In this document: in pieces, positions 51,842 to 60,581 of the stretch
Layout of the letters: every line of letters starts with the position of its first letter
How positions within the stretch are numbered: the first letter of the stretch is position 1
NCBI GenBank assembly: GCA_964590515.1
Contig: CAZPZD010000004.1
Coordinates: forward strand, 23,268 to 87,267
Direction of reading: 5' to 3'
DNA: 64,000 nt
DNA from: JADFRG01 sp964590515
Lineage (GTDB): Bacteria > Chloroflexota > Anaerolineae > Anaerolineales > E44-bin32
Notes under the pieces: model-generated
What the model saw: the letters and a program-made list of their open reading frames with translations, nothing else
Told to the model about the DNA's origin: nothing
The model's database searches: none
Made by a program: the position numbers and the translations under genes

Positions 51842-52690
51842 ATGGCAAAGCCGGCATTCGTGACCGACAGCACCTCTTACCTCCCGGACGAGCTGCGGAG
51901 GCGGCATGAGATCCAGGTCATACCCCAGGTGCTGATCTGGGGCGGCGAGACACTGTTGGACGGAGTCGACATCATGCCGACCGCTTTCTATGAGCGGCTG
52001 AAGACCGCTGATGTGATGCCGACCACCTCCCAGGCGACCATTGGGGCATTCAAAGACCTGTTTGAGCCCCATGTGCGTGCGGGCAGACCGATCCTTGCAA
52101 TCCTCGTCTCGCAGAAACTCTCCGGGACCATCCAATCGGCCCAATCGGCCAAAGAGCTGTTCCCTGGTGCGCGAATCGAGATTTTGAATTCCGAATCATG
52201 TGCGATGGCGATGGGATTCCAGGTTCTGGCCGCCGCCCGAGCGGCCGAGGCGGGCAAGTCTTTCGACGAAGTGCTGGCCGTGGCCGAAGACGCCAAGAAC
52301 CACACCGGTGTGGTATTGGTGGTGGACACCCTGGAATTCCTCCATCGTGGCGGGAGGATCGGCGGAGCCGCCCGCTTGCTTGGGACTGCGCTCAATCTCA
52401 AGCCGATCTTGGAACTTCAGGACGGGGTGATCGAGGCGGTCGAGCGAGTGCGAACCCGTTCGAAAGCCCAGGCCCGATTGCTCAATCTGCTGGAGGAGCG
52501 GATCAACGGCCGGCCCAATCTGCGGCTGGCGGTGCTGCACGCGGCGGCCGAACACGAGGCGCGCCAACTCCTCGATGTGGCGGCCAAGCGGTTGAATCCG
52601 GTGGAGACGGTGTTCTCGGAGGTCAGCCCGGTGGTCGGGGCCCATGTAGGCCCAGGAACTCTGGGCCTGGCCTACAGCGTCGATCTGTAG
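51842..52690 (+). CDS. DegV-family fatty-acid-binding protein
   Basis: 282 residues. FakB/DegV-type fatty acid binding protein that can present fatty acids to a FakA kinase. VTDSTSYLP near residue 6, PTTSQATIGAF near 58 (DegV Thr-Ser-Gln motif), LSGTIQSAQSA near 93, VVDTLEFLHRGGRIG near 162 and KPILELQDG near 188. ATG 51842 matches the family start and has GAGGGC upstream. No fakA is adjacent. Confidence 0.93.
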   Translation: MAKPAFVTDSTSYLPDELRRRHEIQVIPQVLIWGGETLLDGVDIMPTAFYERLKTADVMPTTSQATIGAFKDLFEPHVRAGRPILAILVSQKLSGTIQSAQSAKELFPGARIEILNSESCAMAMGFQVLAAARAAEAGKSFDEVLAVAEDAKNHTGVVLVVDTLEFLHRGGRIGGAARLLGTALNLKPILELQDGVIEAVERVRTRSKAQARLLNLLEERINGRPNLRLAVLHAAAEHEARQLLDVAAKRLNPVETVFSEVSPVVGAHVGPGTLGLAYSVDL

Positions 52691-52697
52691 CGATAAG

Positions 52698-53234
52698 TCA
52701 GTCGCCGGCGAACGACTTGGTTTCCCCGAGCAAGATTACGTAGGCCTCGCTGGGGTGGTCGAGACGGCTCTGGACCACTAAATCGATCAGGATGGTCACC
52801 CGCCCGGCGTCGGCCAGTTCGAACTCTACTCGTCCAGCCTCCGAGAATTCGCCGAACTCGATTTCAGCCCCGTCGTTCAACATCCCAATTGCGCCCGAGA
52901 GCACGAGCCGAACCGCGTCGTAGCGTTGCGCGGCGACAGCCTGGCTAGCAACGGGGAGGGAAACCTCCCCGATGAGCTGGGTCAGGTCGGCTTCCGTGAT
53001 CGCGGGATTTATCACAATCCACCCGGATTCGGGCGACGAGGAGGCCGGGTGCAGTTCGAGCCGGTCGATCACAACGGTCAGCCGGACGAAGTCGCCGATC
53101 GCCTCCCGGTGATCGGACAACCGGATCTCCACCGTACCAATTCCGGGCGGAGCTGAGCAGGCGGCAAGGAGCACAGCCAATATCCAGGCCATCCCGGCTG
53201 CGGCCGCGATTCGGCGAGTCAGGGGGCCGGTCAA
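52698..53234 (-). CDS. DUF4382-like lipoprotein
   Basis: 178 residues (TTG start; ATG 53192 alternative). Lipobox LAAC near residue 26, then a DUF4382-like immunoglobulin-type domain: VEIRLSDHREAIGDFVRLTVVIDRLELH, then SQAVAAQRYDAVRLVLSG and a final LIDLVVQSR. Outer-surface or periplasmic lipoprotein of unknown role. It is the last gene of the cytochrome oxidase run, 28 bp after the Cox11-like gene. Confidence 0.75.
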   Translation of the reverse strand: MTGPLTRRIAAAAGMAWILAVLLAACSAPPGIGTVEIRLSDHREAIGDFVRLTVVIDRLELHPASSSPESGWIVINPAITEADLTQLIGEVSLPVASQAVAAQRYDAVRLVLSGAIGMLNDGAEIEFGEFSEAGRVEFELADAGRVTILIDLVVQSRLDHPSEAYVILLGETKSFAGD

Positions 53235-53262
53235 ATTGGGTAACCGCCCTCCCAGGTCTGCG

Positions 53263-54162
53263 TCAACCGTCGGTGGGAAAATCCTCGAGCGCGTAGAACG
53301 TGTAGCGATTGCGAAATCGCACGACCTCCGGCGGGAGGGTGAAGTCGATCCGAAAGAGCAACTGCATCTCGCGTTGTTCCCCAGGCTCGAGGGTCTGCTC
53401 AGTGAAGCAGAAGCACTGGATGGTCTGGAAGTAGGCGGCGGTCTCAGCCGGCCCGACTTCGTGGATCGCTTTGGCGGTAATCGCCTCGGTTGAGGTGTTG
53501 ATTGCTACGTAGCTGGCGCTCACCAGTTCCCCCGGCTGGGCCAAGACCTCTGCCTCCACCGGGTAGAACTCCCAGGGCAGGCCAGGGTCAACCGCGGCTT
53601 CGAGCTGAATTGGGATGGCGGTGCCCCAGTGCTGGACGACCCGCCAGCGGTCGCGTTCCAGAACTAGATTGAAGCTGACCTCGCCCTCGAAGAAACCCAG
53701 CTGACCGGCGTCGCGCAGCCCATCGAGCTGCTGCTGAAGTTCGGATCGGTCTTGGGACGGGTCCGAGGCCCGTCCGATCAGATCTTGGAGTTCGGATTGA
53801 CCGCTGTTCGGGAAGTGGACCTGAGCGGTTAAGATCACCTGTTCGGGCCGGGAGGAGGCGATGGCCAGCACCGCGAACTCGCCCAGGCCGTCGAGTCGAT
53901 CGTACAGGGCTGCCTGTTGATCGCTGGGAGGCGGGTTGGCGGCTAAGTAAGCCACCTTGCTGCGGGCCGCCTGGTCCTGCGAGCTCACCAACTCCCAGGC
54001 CGATCCGTAGTCGTGCCGATAGCCGGCTCGGAAGAAAGCTTCGGCAACTTCCTCCGGTGAGCTTGGCGTCGTGAGCAGCCGGGCCGTGAAGACTGCCCCC
54101 ACGACCGCTAGGCCGGTGGCCATTCCGAGCAGCAGTCGAAACCAAATTCGATGAGATGGCAT
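53263..54162 (-). CDS. Cox11/CtaG-type copper chaperone domain with added N-terminal domain
   Basis: 299 residues. One membrane helix near 8-28. Residues about 35-190 form an extra NTF2-like/DUF4878-type domain (EEVAEAFFRAGYRHDYGSAWELVSSQDQ, then a sheet ending in WRVVQHWG). C-terminal 105 residues match Cox11: PWEFYPVEAEVLAQPGE, then AAYFQTIQCFCFTEQTLEPGE with the CFCF copper ligands near residue 250 and PPEVVRFRNRYTFY. Delivers copper to CuB of cytochrome oxidase, in agreement with its position after ctaG and cox genes. The N-terminal domain is unusual for Cox11. Confidence 0.78.
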   Translation of the reverse strand: MPSHRIWFRLLLGMATGLAVVGAVFTARLLTTPSSPEEVAEAFFRAGYRHDYGSAWELVSSQDQAARSKVAYLAANPPPSDQQAALYDRLDGLGEFAVLAIASSRPEQVILTAQVHFPNSGQSELQDLIGRASDPSQDRSELQQQLDGLRDAGQLGFFEGEVSFNLVLERDRWRVVQHWGTAIPIQLEAAVDPGLPWEFYPVEAEVLAQPGELVSASYVAINTSTEAITAKAIHEVGPAETAAYFQTIQCFCFTEQTLEPGEQREMQLLFRIDFTLPPEVVRFRNRYTFYALEDFPTDG

Positions 54163-54173
54163 GCGGCCTCGAC

Positions 54174-54971
54174 TTACGCCTCTTCAAGCTCGGGGTCGTA
54201 CCGCGCGTAGAATACGAACATGCTCAGCATCAAGAACATCCACCCCTGGATCCACATGAACAATCCACCCAGCCTTTGGTCGGCCAGGGCAGTGATCTGG
54301 AATATTTCGCCAACCGCTGCGTAGTATGGATAGAGCAGCCAGCCGCCGCCCCAGAGTACCGCTCCCAAAGCATAGCTCGGCGGGGCAAAGACCAGAAGGT
54401 ACACCCAGCGGGCCGGTGCCCAGCGCCAGAGTGGAAACCACCCGTGAGTCGGATCGATCACCCGCCACCAGACCAGCAGGGCGGTGTAAAAGAAGAGAGC
54501 GTGCTGCACATCATGGATCCACGGATTGACCAGCGCCAACTGATACAGTCTTGGGATGTGCCAGATGAGCAGATTCGCATTGAAGGCGAAGTAGGCAATC
54601 AGTGGATCGCTGACCTGGTCAAGGATCTGGCGAATCCAGCGCTTGCCCAGGGCACCCCGGGCCAGCGGGGAGGGGAGGCCAAGCAGCAGGGCCGGTGCGG
54701 CCACCATCATCAGCAGCAGGTGCTGGACCATGTGGGCTGAGAATCTCAACCCGGCCAAGGCATCCAACGGAGAGAGCAGGGCAATCGCAATGGCAGCCAA
54801 ACCGACCCCGAACAAGACGGGGTGAAAGTCGCGAATCAGGCCGCGCACGCGAAGGTTGGACAACCGGTTGTGCCGGCGCAGGTCCAGCAAGGCCGCGACG
54901 TAGGCCGCGGCCGCCGCCAGCAGGCCGATCGCGATCAGCAGATTGGTGAGGGTCGCGACGGCGTCATTCAT
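54174..54971 (-). CDS. ctaG: CtaG (caa3-type) cytochrome oxidase assembly protein
   Basis: 265 residues, about seven membrane helices. SAHMVQHLLLMMVAAPALLLG near residue 80 and HDVQHALFFYTALLVWW near 150 carry the conserved His residues of the caa3_CtaG family; GGLFMWIQG (near 235) is typical. Different from Cox11 despite the shared CtaG name. ATG 54971 overlaps coxC by 4 bp. Confidence 0.92.
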   Translation of the reverse strand: MNDAVATLTNLLIAIGLLAAAAAYVAALLDLRRHNRLSNLRVRGLIRDFHPVLFGVGLAAIAIALLSPLDALAGLRFSAHMVQHLLLMMVAAPALLLGLPSPLARGALGKRWIRQILDQVSDPLIAYFAFNANLLIWHIPRLYQLALVNPWIHDVQHALFFYTALLVWWRVIDPTHGWFPLWRWAPARWVYLLVFAPPSYALGAVLWGGGWLLYPYYAAVGEIFQITALADQRLGGLFMWIQGWMFLMLSMFVFYARYDPELEEA

Positions 54972-55522
54972 GGCCCGGCCGGGGAGCCGATCAAGTAGAG
55001 GGCCGGGTAATAGAACACCCAGACCAAATCGACGAAGTGCCAGTAGATCGCACAAGCCTCCACGCCCCAATGGCTTTCCGGGGTGAACCGTCTGCCCGCG
55101 GCTTTGAGCAGGATGGACCCAATGAACACGAGGCCGGTTAATACGTGAAGTGCGTGCAGCCCGGTCATGGCGAACAAGACCGATCCGTATACTCCGTCTT
55201 CAGGCCTGAGCTCGCTCCTCCATTCGAATCCGATCACTCCGACCAAGAAGATGATTCCTAATCCACCGGTGAGCACCAGGCTGCCCAGGAAGTTGGGCCG
55301 ATCGCCGCGGGCAATCGCGGCCTCCGCTCGATTCATGAAGAAGCTGCTGGCAAGCAGCACCGAGGTCACGGCAAGCCCTAACCCCTGATCAAGATTGGGC
55401 CGGGTCGTCCCCCAGAGGTGAAAACGGACCGCCAGCAGCGCGCCGAACAGGAAGACTTCCGACAGAAAAAACAGCCAGAGGCCCAGGCGGGATCGGACGG
55501 TGGTGCCCGCGACCGCGGTCAT
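54968..55522 (-). CDS. coxC: Cytochrome c oxidase subunit III
   Basis: 184 residues with five hydrophobic helices, the short subunit III form. FFLSEVFLFGALLAV near residue 16, LHALHVLTGLVFIG near 118 and the closing HFVDLVWVFYYPALYL. ATG 55522 overlaps the stop of the subunit IV gene (ATGA). Confidence 0.94.
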   Translation of the reverse strand: MTAVAGTTVRSRLGLWLFFLSEVFLFGALLAVRFHLWGTTRPNLDQGLGLAVTSVLLASSFFMNRAEAAIARGDRPNFLGSLVLTGGLGIIFLVGVIGFEWRSELRPEDGVYGSVLFAMTGLHALHVLTGLVFIGSILLKAAGRRFTPESHWGVEACAIYWHFVDLVWVFYYPALYLIGSPAGP

Positions 55523-55722
55523 TCTCGCTCCCACAGCCGAGTGATGTGCATGAAGAAGTGAAGAATCAGAACGGCCTTGGTCAGCCCGATGAGCAAAAGC
55601 GGCAGAACTGGCCCGCCGCTGATTTGGAACTCAATCCAGGTCAGCCCGCCCAGGGCGACGATCGTCAGCAGTCCGCGCCAATACGGGCTGGGCCGGCTCA
55701 CTCCGCTATCCACTCGCGGCAT
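55519..55722 (-). CDS. Cytochrome c oxidase subunit IV-type small membrane protein
   Basis: 67 residues, two hydrophobic helices (LLTIVALGGLTWIEFQI; VLPLLLIGLTKAVLILHFFMH). The KAxLILxxFMHI motif is typical of prokaryotic subunit IV (caa3/CyoD-like). Sits between subunits I and III and overlaps coxA by 17 bp. Confidence 0.88.
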   Translation of the reverse strand: MPRVDSGVSRPSPYWRGLLTIVALGGLTWIEFQISGGPVLPLLLIGLTKAVLILHFFMHITRLWERE

Positions 55723-57331
55723 CTCCGGCCGGAGCCGGCCACGGCTGGCCGAATTCGTATGGGCCGTGGCTGACGACCGGAGGCGAGCTGAAGTTCCCCA
55801 ACGGGGGCGGGGAGGCTACCTGCCATTCCAGGCTGAGCGCCCGCCAGGGATTTGATACCGCTCGGGCTCCTCGAGCCCAACTCACGATAAGGTTGTAAAT
55901 GAAAGGCAGCACCGACAGGCCCATCAGGAACGCCCCGACACTCGCGACCTGGTTGACCGGTTGGAACTCTGGAGCGTAAGCGGCGACCCGCCGCGGCATT
56001 CCCTGCAATCCGGCCCAGTGGAGCGGCAAGAAGGTCAGGTTGAATGAGATCAAAGTCAGCCAGAAATGCAGCCGGCCCAGACGCTCGCTGTACATTCTGC
56101 CGGTAATCTTTGGAAACCAGAAATACATCCCTCCGAATATGGCGAAGACCGATCCTCCGAACAATACATAGTGGAGGTGGGCGACGACATAATAGCTGTC
56201 CTGAACGTGGATATCGACCGGGACCGAGGCAAGCGTAATCCCACTCAGACCGCCAATGACAAACATTGCGATGAACCCCACCGCGAAAAGCAGAGGGGTC
56301 TTGAAGTCCAAGACGCCTCCCCAAAGTGTTCCCAACCAGTTGAAGACTTTCACCCCGGTCGGGACGGCGATGATCATCGAGGTCACCATGAACGTGATCT
56401 GCGTTCCTGGGGTCATTCCGGTCGTGAACATATGGTGGGCCCAGACCAGGAAACCCAAAACGGAGATCGCCAACGAGGACCCAGCAATCGCCCGATACCC
56501 GAAGACTGGCTTTCGGCTGAAGACCGGAAGGATCTCTGAGACGATTCCCATCGCCGGCAGGATCATGATGTAGACCGCCGGATGAGAGTAGAACCAGAAA
56601 AGATTCTGCCAGGTGATCGGGTCACCCAGGTTCTCAATGCTAAAGAAAGCCATTCCAAAACTGCGCTCCAGCACAAGCAGAAGCAATGCGGCGCTCAGCA
56701 CCGGAGTGGCGAGCAACACAATCAGGGAGGTTGCGATGATCGCCCAGCAGAAGAGCGGCATCCGGTCGAGCGACAGCCCACTCGTCCGCATCGTGAAGAT
56801 CGTCACCAGAAAGTTGATAGCCCCCATCAGTGATGAGCTTCCGACGAAGAGTGCACCGAGGGCCCAGAGAGTCTGGCCAACCGGCGCCTGTAAGCTCAGC
56901 GGCGCGTAGGCGGTCCATCCGGTGTCGGCCTGACCCAGGAAGTTCCCGGAAAGAATCGTCAGGCCTCCAATCACCAGCAGCCAGAAACTCAATGCGTTCA
57001 GCCGGGGAAAGGCCATGTCCGCCGCGCCGACCATCAGTGGGATCAGGTAGTTGGCGAATCCGGCCATCACTGGAATGACCCACAGGAAGATCATCGCGGA
57101 CCCGTGCAGAGTGAAGATCGCGTTATAGGCGCCCGGATCGAGAGTGCTTTCGGCATCCAAGAGTTCATATCGAAGGATCATGGCGAGCAATCCGCCGAAA
57201 AGAAAGAAGACGAAGGTGGTCGCCAGGTACTGGATACCGATGACCTTGTGGTCGGTGTTGAAGGCGAAGTAATCGCGCCAGGAACGCGCCCCGTGCCGGA
57301 GCAGTCGGCCGCGAACCGAGAAGCTGACCAT
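55706..57331 (-). CDS. coxA: Cytochrome c oxidase subunit I
   Basis: 541 residues, 12 helices. Heme-copper oxidase A-type. HGSAMIFLWVIP near residue 76 (heme a His), FWFYSHPAVYIMILPAMGIVSEI near 240 (CuB His and cross-linked Tyr, A1-type HPAVYxxxLP), WAHHMFTTGM near 290 (two CuB His), HVQDSYYVVAHLHYVLFGG near 370 (heme ligands) . The ATG overlaps the coxB stop (TGATG). The C-terminal tail extends past the helices by about 40 residues. Terminal oxidase of aerobic respiration. Confidence 0.96.
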   Translation of the reverse strand: MVSFSVRGRLLRHGARSWRDYFAFNTDHKVIGIQYLATTFVFFLFGGLLAMILRYELLDAESTLDPGAYNAIFTLHGSAMIFLWVIPVMAGFANYLIPLMVGAADMAFPRLNALSFWLLVIGGLTILSGNFLGQADTGWTAYAPLSLQAPVGQTLWALGALFVGSSSLMGAINFLVTIFTMRTSGLSLDRMPLFCWAIIATSLIVLLATPVLSAALLLLVLERSFGMAFFSIENLGDPITWQNLFWFYSHPAVYIMILPAMGIVSEILPVFSRKPVFGYRAIAGSSLAISVLGFLVWAHHMFTTGMTPGTQITFMVTSMIIAVPTGVKVFNWLGTLWGGVLDFKTPLLFAVGFIAMFVIGGLSGITLASVPVDIHVQDSYYVVAHLHYVLFGGSVFAIFGGMYFWFPKITGRMYSERLGRLHFWLTLISFNLTFLPLHWAGLQGMPRRVAAYAPEFQPVNQVASVGAFLMGLSVLPFIYNLIVSWARGARAVSNPWRALSLEWQVASPPPLGNFSSPPVVSHGPYEFGQPWPAPAGDAASG

Positions 57332-57747
57332 CAACCCTGTTGCTCGAGCCAGCGGGAGAATTCTTCTGGCGGGTGCACAACGACCTTGCTGCGCATGACG
57401 GCGTGCCCTGCGCCGCACAGCTCNNNNNNNNNNNNNNNNNNNNNNNNNNNNNNNNNNNNNNNNNNNNNNNNNNNNNNNNNNNNNNNNNNNNNNNNNNNNN
57501 NNNNNNNNNNNNNNNNNNNNNNNGCGGCGATTCCCAGCATCGACTGGAATAGCCCGTCGATGAGGCTGGCCTCCTCGGAGCCGATCGGGGGCAGGAGGCG
57601 CACATAGCGGCCCACCAACAATCCACTCGAGATCACTAGCAAAGTGAAGATCGCTGCACCCGGCCCGGCTGTTCGATGGACGCCCTTGCCTGCTGGGCTC
57701 GCTGGAGGTGAGTCCATCCGGGTGGGCGAGGGAGGAGAATCTGACAT
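57331..57747 (-). CDS. coxB: Cytochrome c oxidase subunit II, interrupted by an assembly gap
   Basis: Two sequenced ends flank 100 Ns. N-terminus: MSDSPPSP, a membrane helix IFTLLVISSGLLVGRYV and the start of the second region (DGLFQSMLGIA). C-terminus: ELCGAGHAVMRSKVVVH, the end of the CuA site (Cys, His, Met) and EEFSRWLEQQG. The second helix and most of the cupredoxin domain, including the first CuA His and the first CuA Cys, fall in the gap. 34 gap codons cannot hold them, so the true gap is larger than 100 bp. Not a pseudogene on present evidence. Confidence 0.85.
   Translation of the reverse strand: MSDSPPSPTRMDSPPASPAGKGVHRTAGPGAAIFTLLVISSGLLVGRYVRLLPPIGSEEASLIDGLFQSMLGIAXXXXXXXXXXXXXXXXXXXXXXXXXXXXXXXXXXELCGAGHAVMRSKVVVHPPEEFSRWLEQQG
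57424..57523. other. Assembly gap (100 N)
   Basis: A run of exactly 100 Ns, the conventional size for gaps of unknown length. It falls inside coxB. Confidence 0.99.
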
Positions 57748-57768
57748 TGTGAATGAAGGGAGGAATCA

Positions 57769-57796
57769 ATTGTACGGCGACCCATGGGGGTGTCAA
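57769..57796 (-). promoter_or_regulatory. Promoter of the cytochrome oxidase operon
   Basis: Minus strand TTGACA (57791-57796), 16-bp spacer, TACAAT (57769-57774). A consensus -35 with a near-consensus -10; 21 bp from the coxB ATG. The mRNA leader is short and has no clear ribosome site. Confidence 0.8.
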
Positions 57797-57895
57797 GGAA
57801 GGCTACCTCTCAGGATGGTGTAGACTTACGCCGCTCCGGACCAATGGCATGCGCCTCGCATCTCGCACGAACCATCTACGAGTAGGAGCTCAATC

Positions 57896-58402
57896 TTGAA
57901 CGCGTCTCAAGCGGCCGATCCTGTCTGGCCTGAGTGGGTATACCCTTACTCGGCCGGTGTCATGGGGGGATTGATCGGTGGAATCGGCGTGGCGGTAGTT
58001 GGGGCAGGCTACGGACTGATCAGCGGTGTTGGCATCTGGCTGCCGGTAAACCTGGTGGCGGCCGCGGTCCTACGCCAGCTGCAGCTTCAATCCCTCGGAG
58101 AAATCGCCCGATTCGACCCGCTGGCCCTCGGAACGGGCCTGATCCTGCACGCCGGCACCTCAATCGCGCTGGGCGCGATGTTTTCTTTCCTGCTCCCGGC
58201 GCTTCCAGGTAGACCGTTATTCTGGGGCCCAGTGATCGGGCCCCTGTTGTGGGTCGGGGCTTCGGTAGCCGCCCTCCCGCTGATCAACCCGGTCATGTCA
58301 GCCAATCTGGAAATTGTCTCGTTTGCGATCGCCAACGCGTTGTACGGGCTGCTGCTCGGCTGGTGGATCGATCGCACGCCGATGGTGCGGGTCACTCATT
58401 GA
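57896..58402 (+). CDS. Small polytopic membrane protein, function unknown
   Basis: 168 residues, four hydrophobic helices with many small residues (VMGGLIGGIGVAVVGAGYGL; GTGLILHAGTSIALGAMFSFLL; GPVIGPLLWVGASVAALPLI; IANALYGLLLGWWI). TTG start at 57896 with AGGAGCT 6 bp upstream. It lies between the cox operon and the bd-like cluster, facing the same way as the latter, so a respiratory-accessory role is plausible but not shown. I recognise no family. Confidence 0.75.
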   Translation: MNASQAADPVWPEWVYPYSAGVMGGLIGGIGVAVVGAGYGLISGVGIWLPVNLVAAAVLRQLQLQSLGEIARFDPLALGTGLILHAGTSIALGAMFSFLLPALPGRPLFWGPVIGPLLWVGASVAALPLINPVMSANLEIVSFAIANALYGLLLGWWIDRTPMVRVTH

Positions 58403-58476
58403 CCGGTGAGCAGGCCGGCCTTGGGGCGTAACGTGTCATCCGGCGACCCGTCCGACTCTCGACTGCGGGCATTGGC

Positions 58477-58504
58477 TTGACACGACCTTCGAAATCTGTA
58501 AGCT
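58477..58504 (+). promoter_or_regulatory. Promoter of the bd-like oxidase / cytochrome c operon
   Basis: TTGACA at 58477-58482, 16-bp spacer, TAAGCT at 58499-58504. Consensus -35, weaker -10. Leader about 90 nt. Confidence 0.6.
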
Positions 58505-58601
58505 TTCACTCTCGGTGGGCGAACACGGGTTCTGTTGTAGCTGAAGATCGTTCGCCCGCTTCCTTTTCTGGCGACCCACAAGCGAGCGCTGGCAATTCCC
58601 G

Positions 58602-60581
58602 ATGACGGAGGGCGTAGTGCAAGGTAGCCTCTGGCCTAGCCGTCGTGCGTTCCTCGTCGGAATCTCCTTTGCCCTCCTTCTCATCCTAACTGTCGCTCAG
58701 CCGGTCTTTGCCCAAGGCGAGCAGCCGCCAAGCTACCGGGATTTCCCGGTGATTGGCAGTCGAGTAGCGGTATGGATTGTGGCCCAGGTCCATCTGATGT
58801 TCGCGGCCTTCATGCTCGGAGTGCCGATGTTCGCGCTGGTCGTCGAATTTGTCGGATTCCGCAGCCGGGAGCAGCGCTATGACGATCTCGCCCGCGAGTT
58901 CACCAAATTGATCTTGGTGGCGGCCTCAACGACCGCCGCGTTCGGTGCCGTGCTTACTTTCCTGCTCTTCACCCTCTACCCCCAGGTCATGAGCCGGCTC
59001 GCCGATGTTTTCTTGCCGACGATGGTCATATACCCGCTGCTCATTTTTGGCGAGGTCTTCGCTCTCTACGTGTACTGGTATTCCTGGGATCGGCTTAACA
59101 GTCCCCGAGGAAAGCGCTGGCACTTGCTCATCGGGCTGGTGCTTAACCTGATGGGCACTGCGCTGATGTTTGTGGCTAATGCCTGGCTCACCTTCTCGAT
59201 CAGCCCCGAATCGGGAGGCCAGCCGCTCTATGACCAGGCCGGCCAGTTCACCGGCACGCTGTGGCAGGCCGTCAACAACGCCACCTGGTGGCCGATCAAT
59301 ATCCACCGGGTGATCGCCAACATCGCATTTGGGGGCGCGGTGGTTGGACTGTATGCGGCGATCCGTTTCCTTAATTCGCACTCGGCGGAGGAGCGGGCTC
59401 ATTACGATTGGATGGGTTACGTTGGCAACTTCATTGCAGTGATCGGATTGATCCCGCTGCCGTTCGCCGGCTACTATCTCGGACGCGAAGTCTATGGGTT
59501 TAGCCAGCAGATGGGCGTCACCATGATGGGAGGCTTCCTGTCCTGGCTATGGATCCTGCAGGCGATGTTGATCGCAGTGATCTTTCTCTCGGCCAACTAC
59601 TACCTGTGGATTGGCATGGGGCGGATTCAAGGAGGCGAACGCTATCGGGGACGCATCAAATGGCTGCTCGCAATCCTTACCCTTGGCGTGCTAGTCTGGG
59701 CAACCCCCCATAATCCGGTCGTAACCCCCGAGGAGCAGGCACTGATTGGCGGAGCGTTCCACCCGCTGCTCGGTGTGCTGGGGGTGATGTCGGCGAAGAA
59801 TACGGCCGTGAATCTAATGATATTGACCACCTTCGTCAGTTTCTTGTTCTATCGTCGGGCCGGAAAGGGCGAGCCGCTTCCGTTTGCTCAACAGGGAAAC
59901 CCGGCGAGGATCGTCCTTATCGGGGTGCTGCTGATCACGGTCCTGCTCAGCCTCGCGCCGGCCCTCTACTTGTTGCGCGAGGGATTGGCCGAGACCTCTC
60001 GGCTCTTGCGGCTCGGGTTGTCCGCCCTGCACGGGTTGCTGCTGATTGTTGGTGTGATTCTGACTTTCCGCGACCGTGGCCGGCTGGGACAGTGGATCAT
60101 CCTGGGTTCGGCCGCGGCGGTGGTGGTCTTCTTTGGCGTCTACGGCTATTTTGTGGAAGCCACCATTCGAATCGGCTTCTCGGTCTATCAGGTCCTGGCT
60201 GTGCTAACGGCGTTGATCAGCTCCACCGCGATCGACGTGTTCCTGTACCAGGGCGCGCCCAGCCTGGGAACCATCGAATGGGGAAAGATCCCGGCCCGGG
60301 CGCAGTATGTGTTGATCCTGCTAGCGGTCGGATTTACCTGGCTGATGGGGCTGATGGGCTACGCCCGCAATGCGATCCGCCAGCACTGGCATATTTATGA
60401 GGTGCTACAGGACACCTCGGTCGACGCCTTCTCGCCGACCCTCGGTTTCGCCGCCAGAGTGATCTCGGTTTGTGTCCTGCTATTCCTAGGGCTCATGGGA
60501 GTCATCTTCTGGTTGGGCAACCTGGGCGAGAAGAAGGCCCCGGGGACGCTCCGTCCGGAGGCTCTCCCCGCAACTGACTGA
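58602..60581 (+). CDS. Cytochrome bd-like oxidase subunit (CydA-related), fused/extended form
   Basis: 659 residues, much longer than CydA (about 450-520), with about 14 hydrophobic helices and a signal-anchor-like start. CydA-like features: VWIVAQVHLMFAAFMLG with candidate heme His64, FGEVFALYVYWYSW (acidic helix near 150), WWPINIHRVIANIAFGG with candidate heme His235, and YYLGREVYGFSQQMG near 291, in the place of the GRQPW quinol-binding motif. No cydB follows; c-type cytochromes do. This matches the cytochrome bd-like proteins reported in nitrite oxidisers and other lineages, which may use c cytochromes instead of quinol. ATG 58602 or GTG 58617 (better ribosome site GGAGGG). Confidence 0.8.
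   Translation: MTEGVVQGSLWPSRRAFLVGISFALLLILTVAQPVFAQGEQPPSYRDFPVIGSRVAVWIVAQVHLMFAAFMLGVPMFALVVEFVGFRSREQRYDDLAREFTKLILVAASTTAAFGAVLTFLLFTLYPQVMSRLADVFLPTMVIYPLLIFGEVFALYVYWYSWDRLNSPRGKRWHLLIGLVLNLMGTALMFVANAWLTFSISPESGGQPLYDQAGQFTGTLWQAVNNATWWPINIHRVIANIAFGGAVVGLYAAIRFLNSHSAEERAHYDWMGYVGNFIAVIGLIPLPFAGYYLGREVYGFSQQMGVTMMGGFLSWLWILQAMLIAVIFLSANYYLWIGMGRIQGGERYRGRIKWLLAILTLGVLVWATPHNPVVTPEEQALIGGAFHPLLGVLGVMSAKNTAVNLMILTTFVSFLFYRRAGKGEPLPFAQQGNPARIVLIGVLLITVLLSLAPALYLLREGLAETSRLLRLGLSALHGLLLIVGVILTFRDRGRLGQWIILGSAAAVVVFFGVYGYFVEATIRIGFSVYQVLAVLTALISSTAIDVFLYQGAPSLGTIEWGKIPARAQYVLILLAVGFTWLMGLMGYARNAIRQHWHIYEVLQDTSVDAFSPTLGFAARVISVCVLLFLGLMGVIFWLGNLGEKKAPGTLRPEALPATD

Noticed and set aside
57331..57747. 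coxB pseudogene
   Set aside because: The interruption is a run of Ns, not a mutation; both ends are in frame and have correct motifs.
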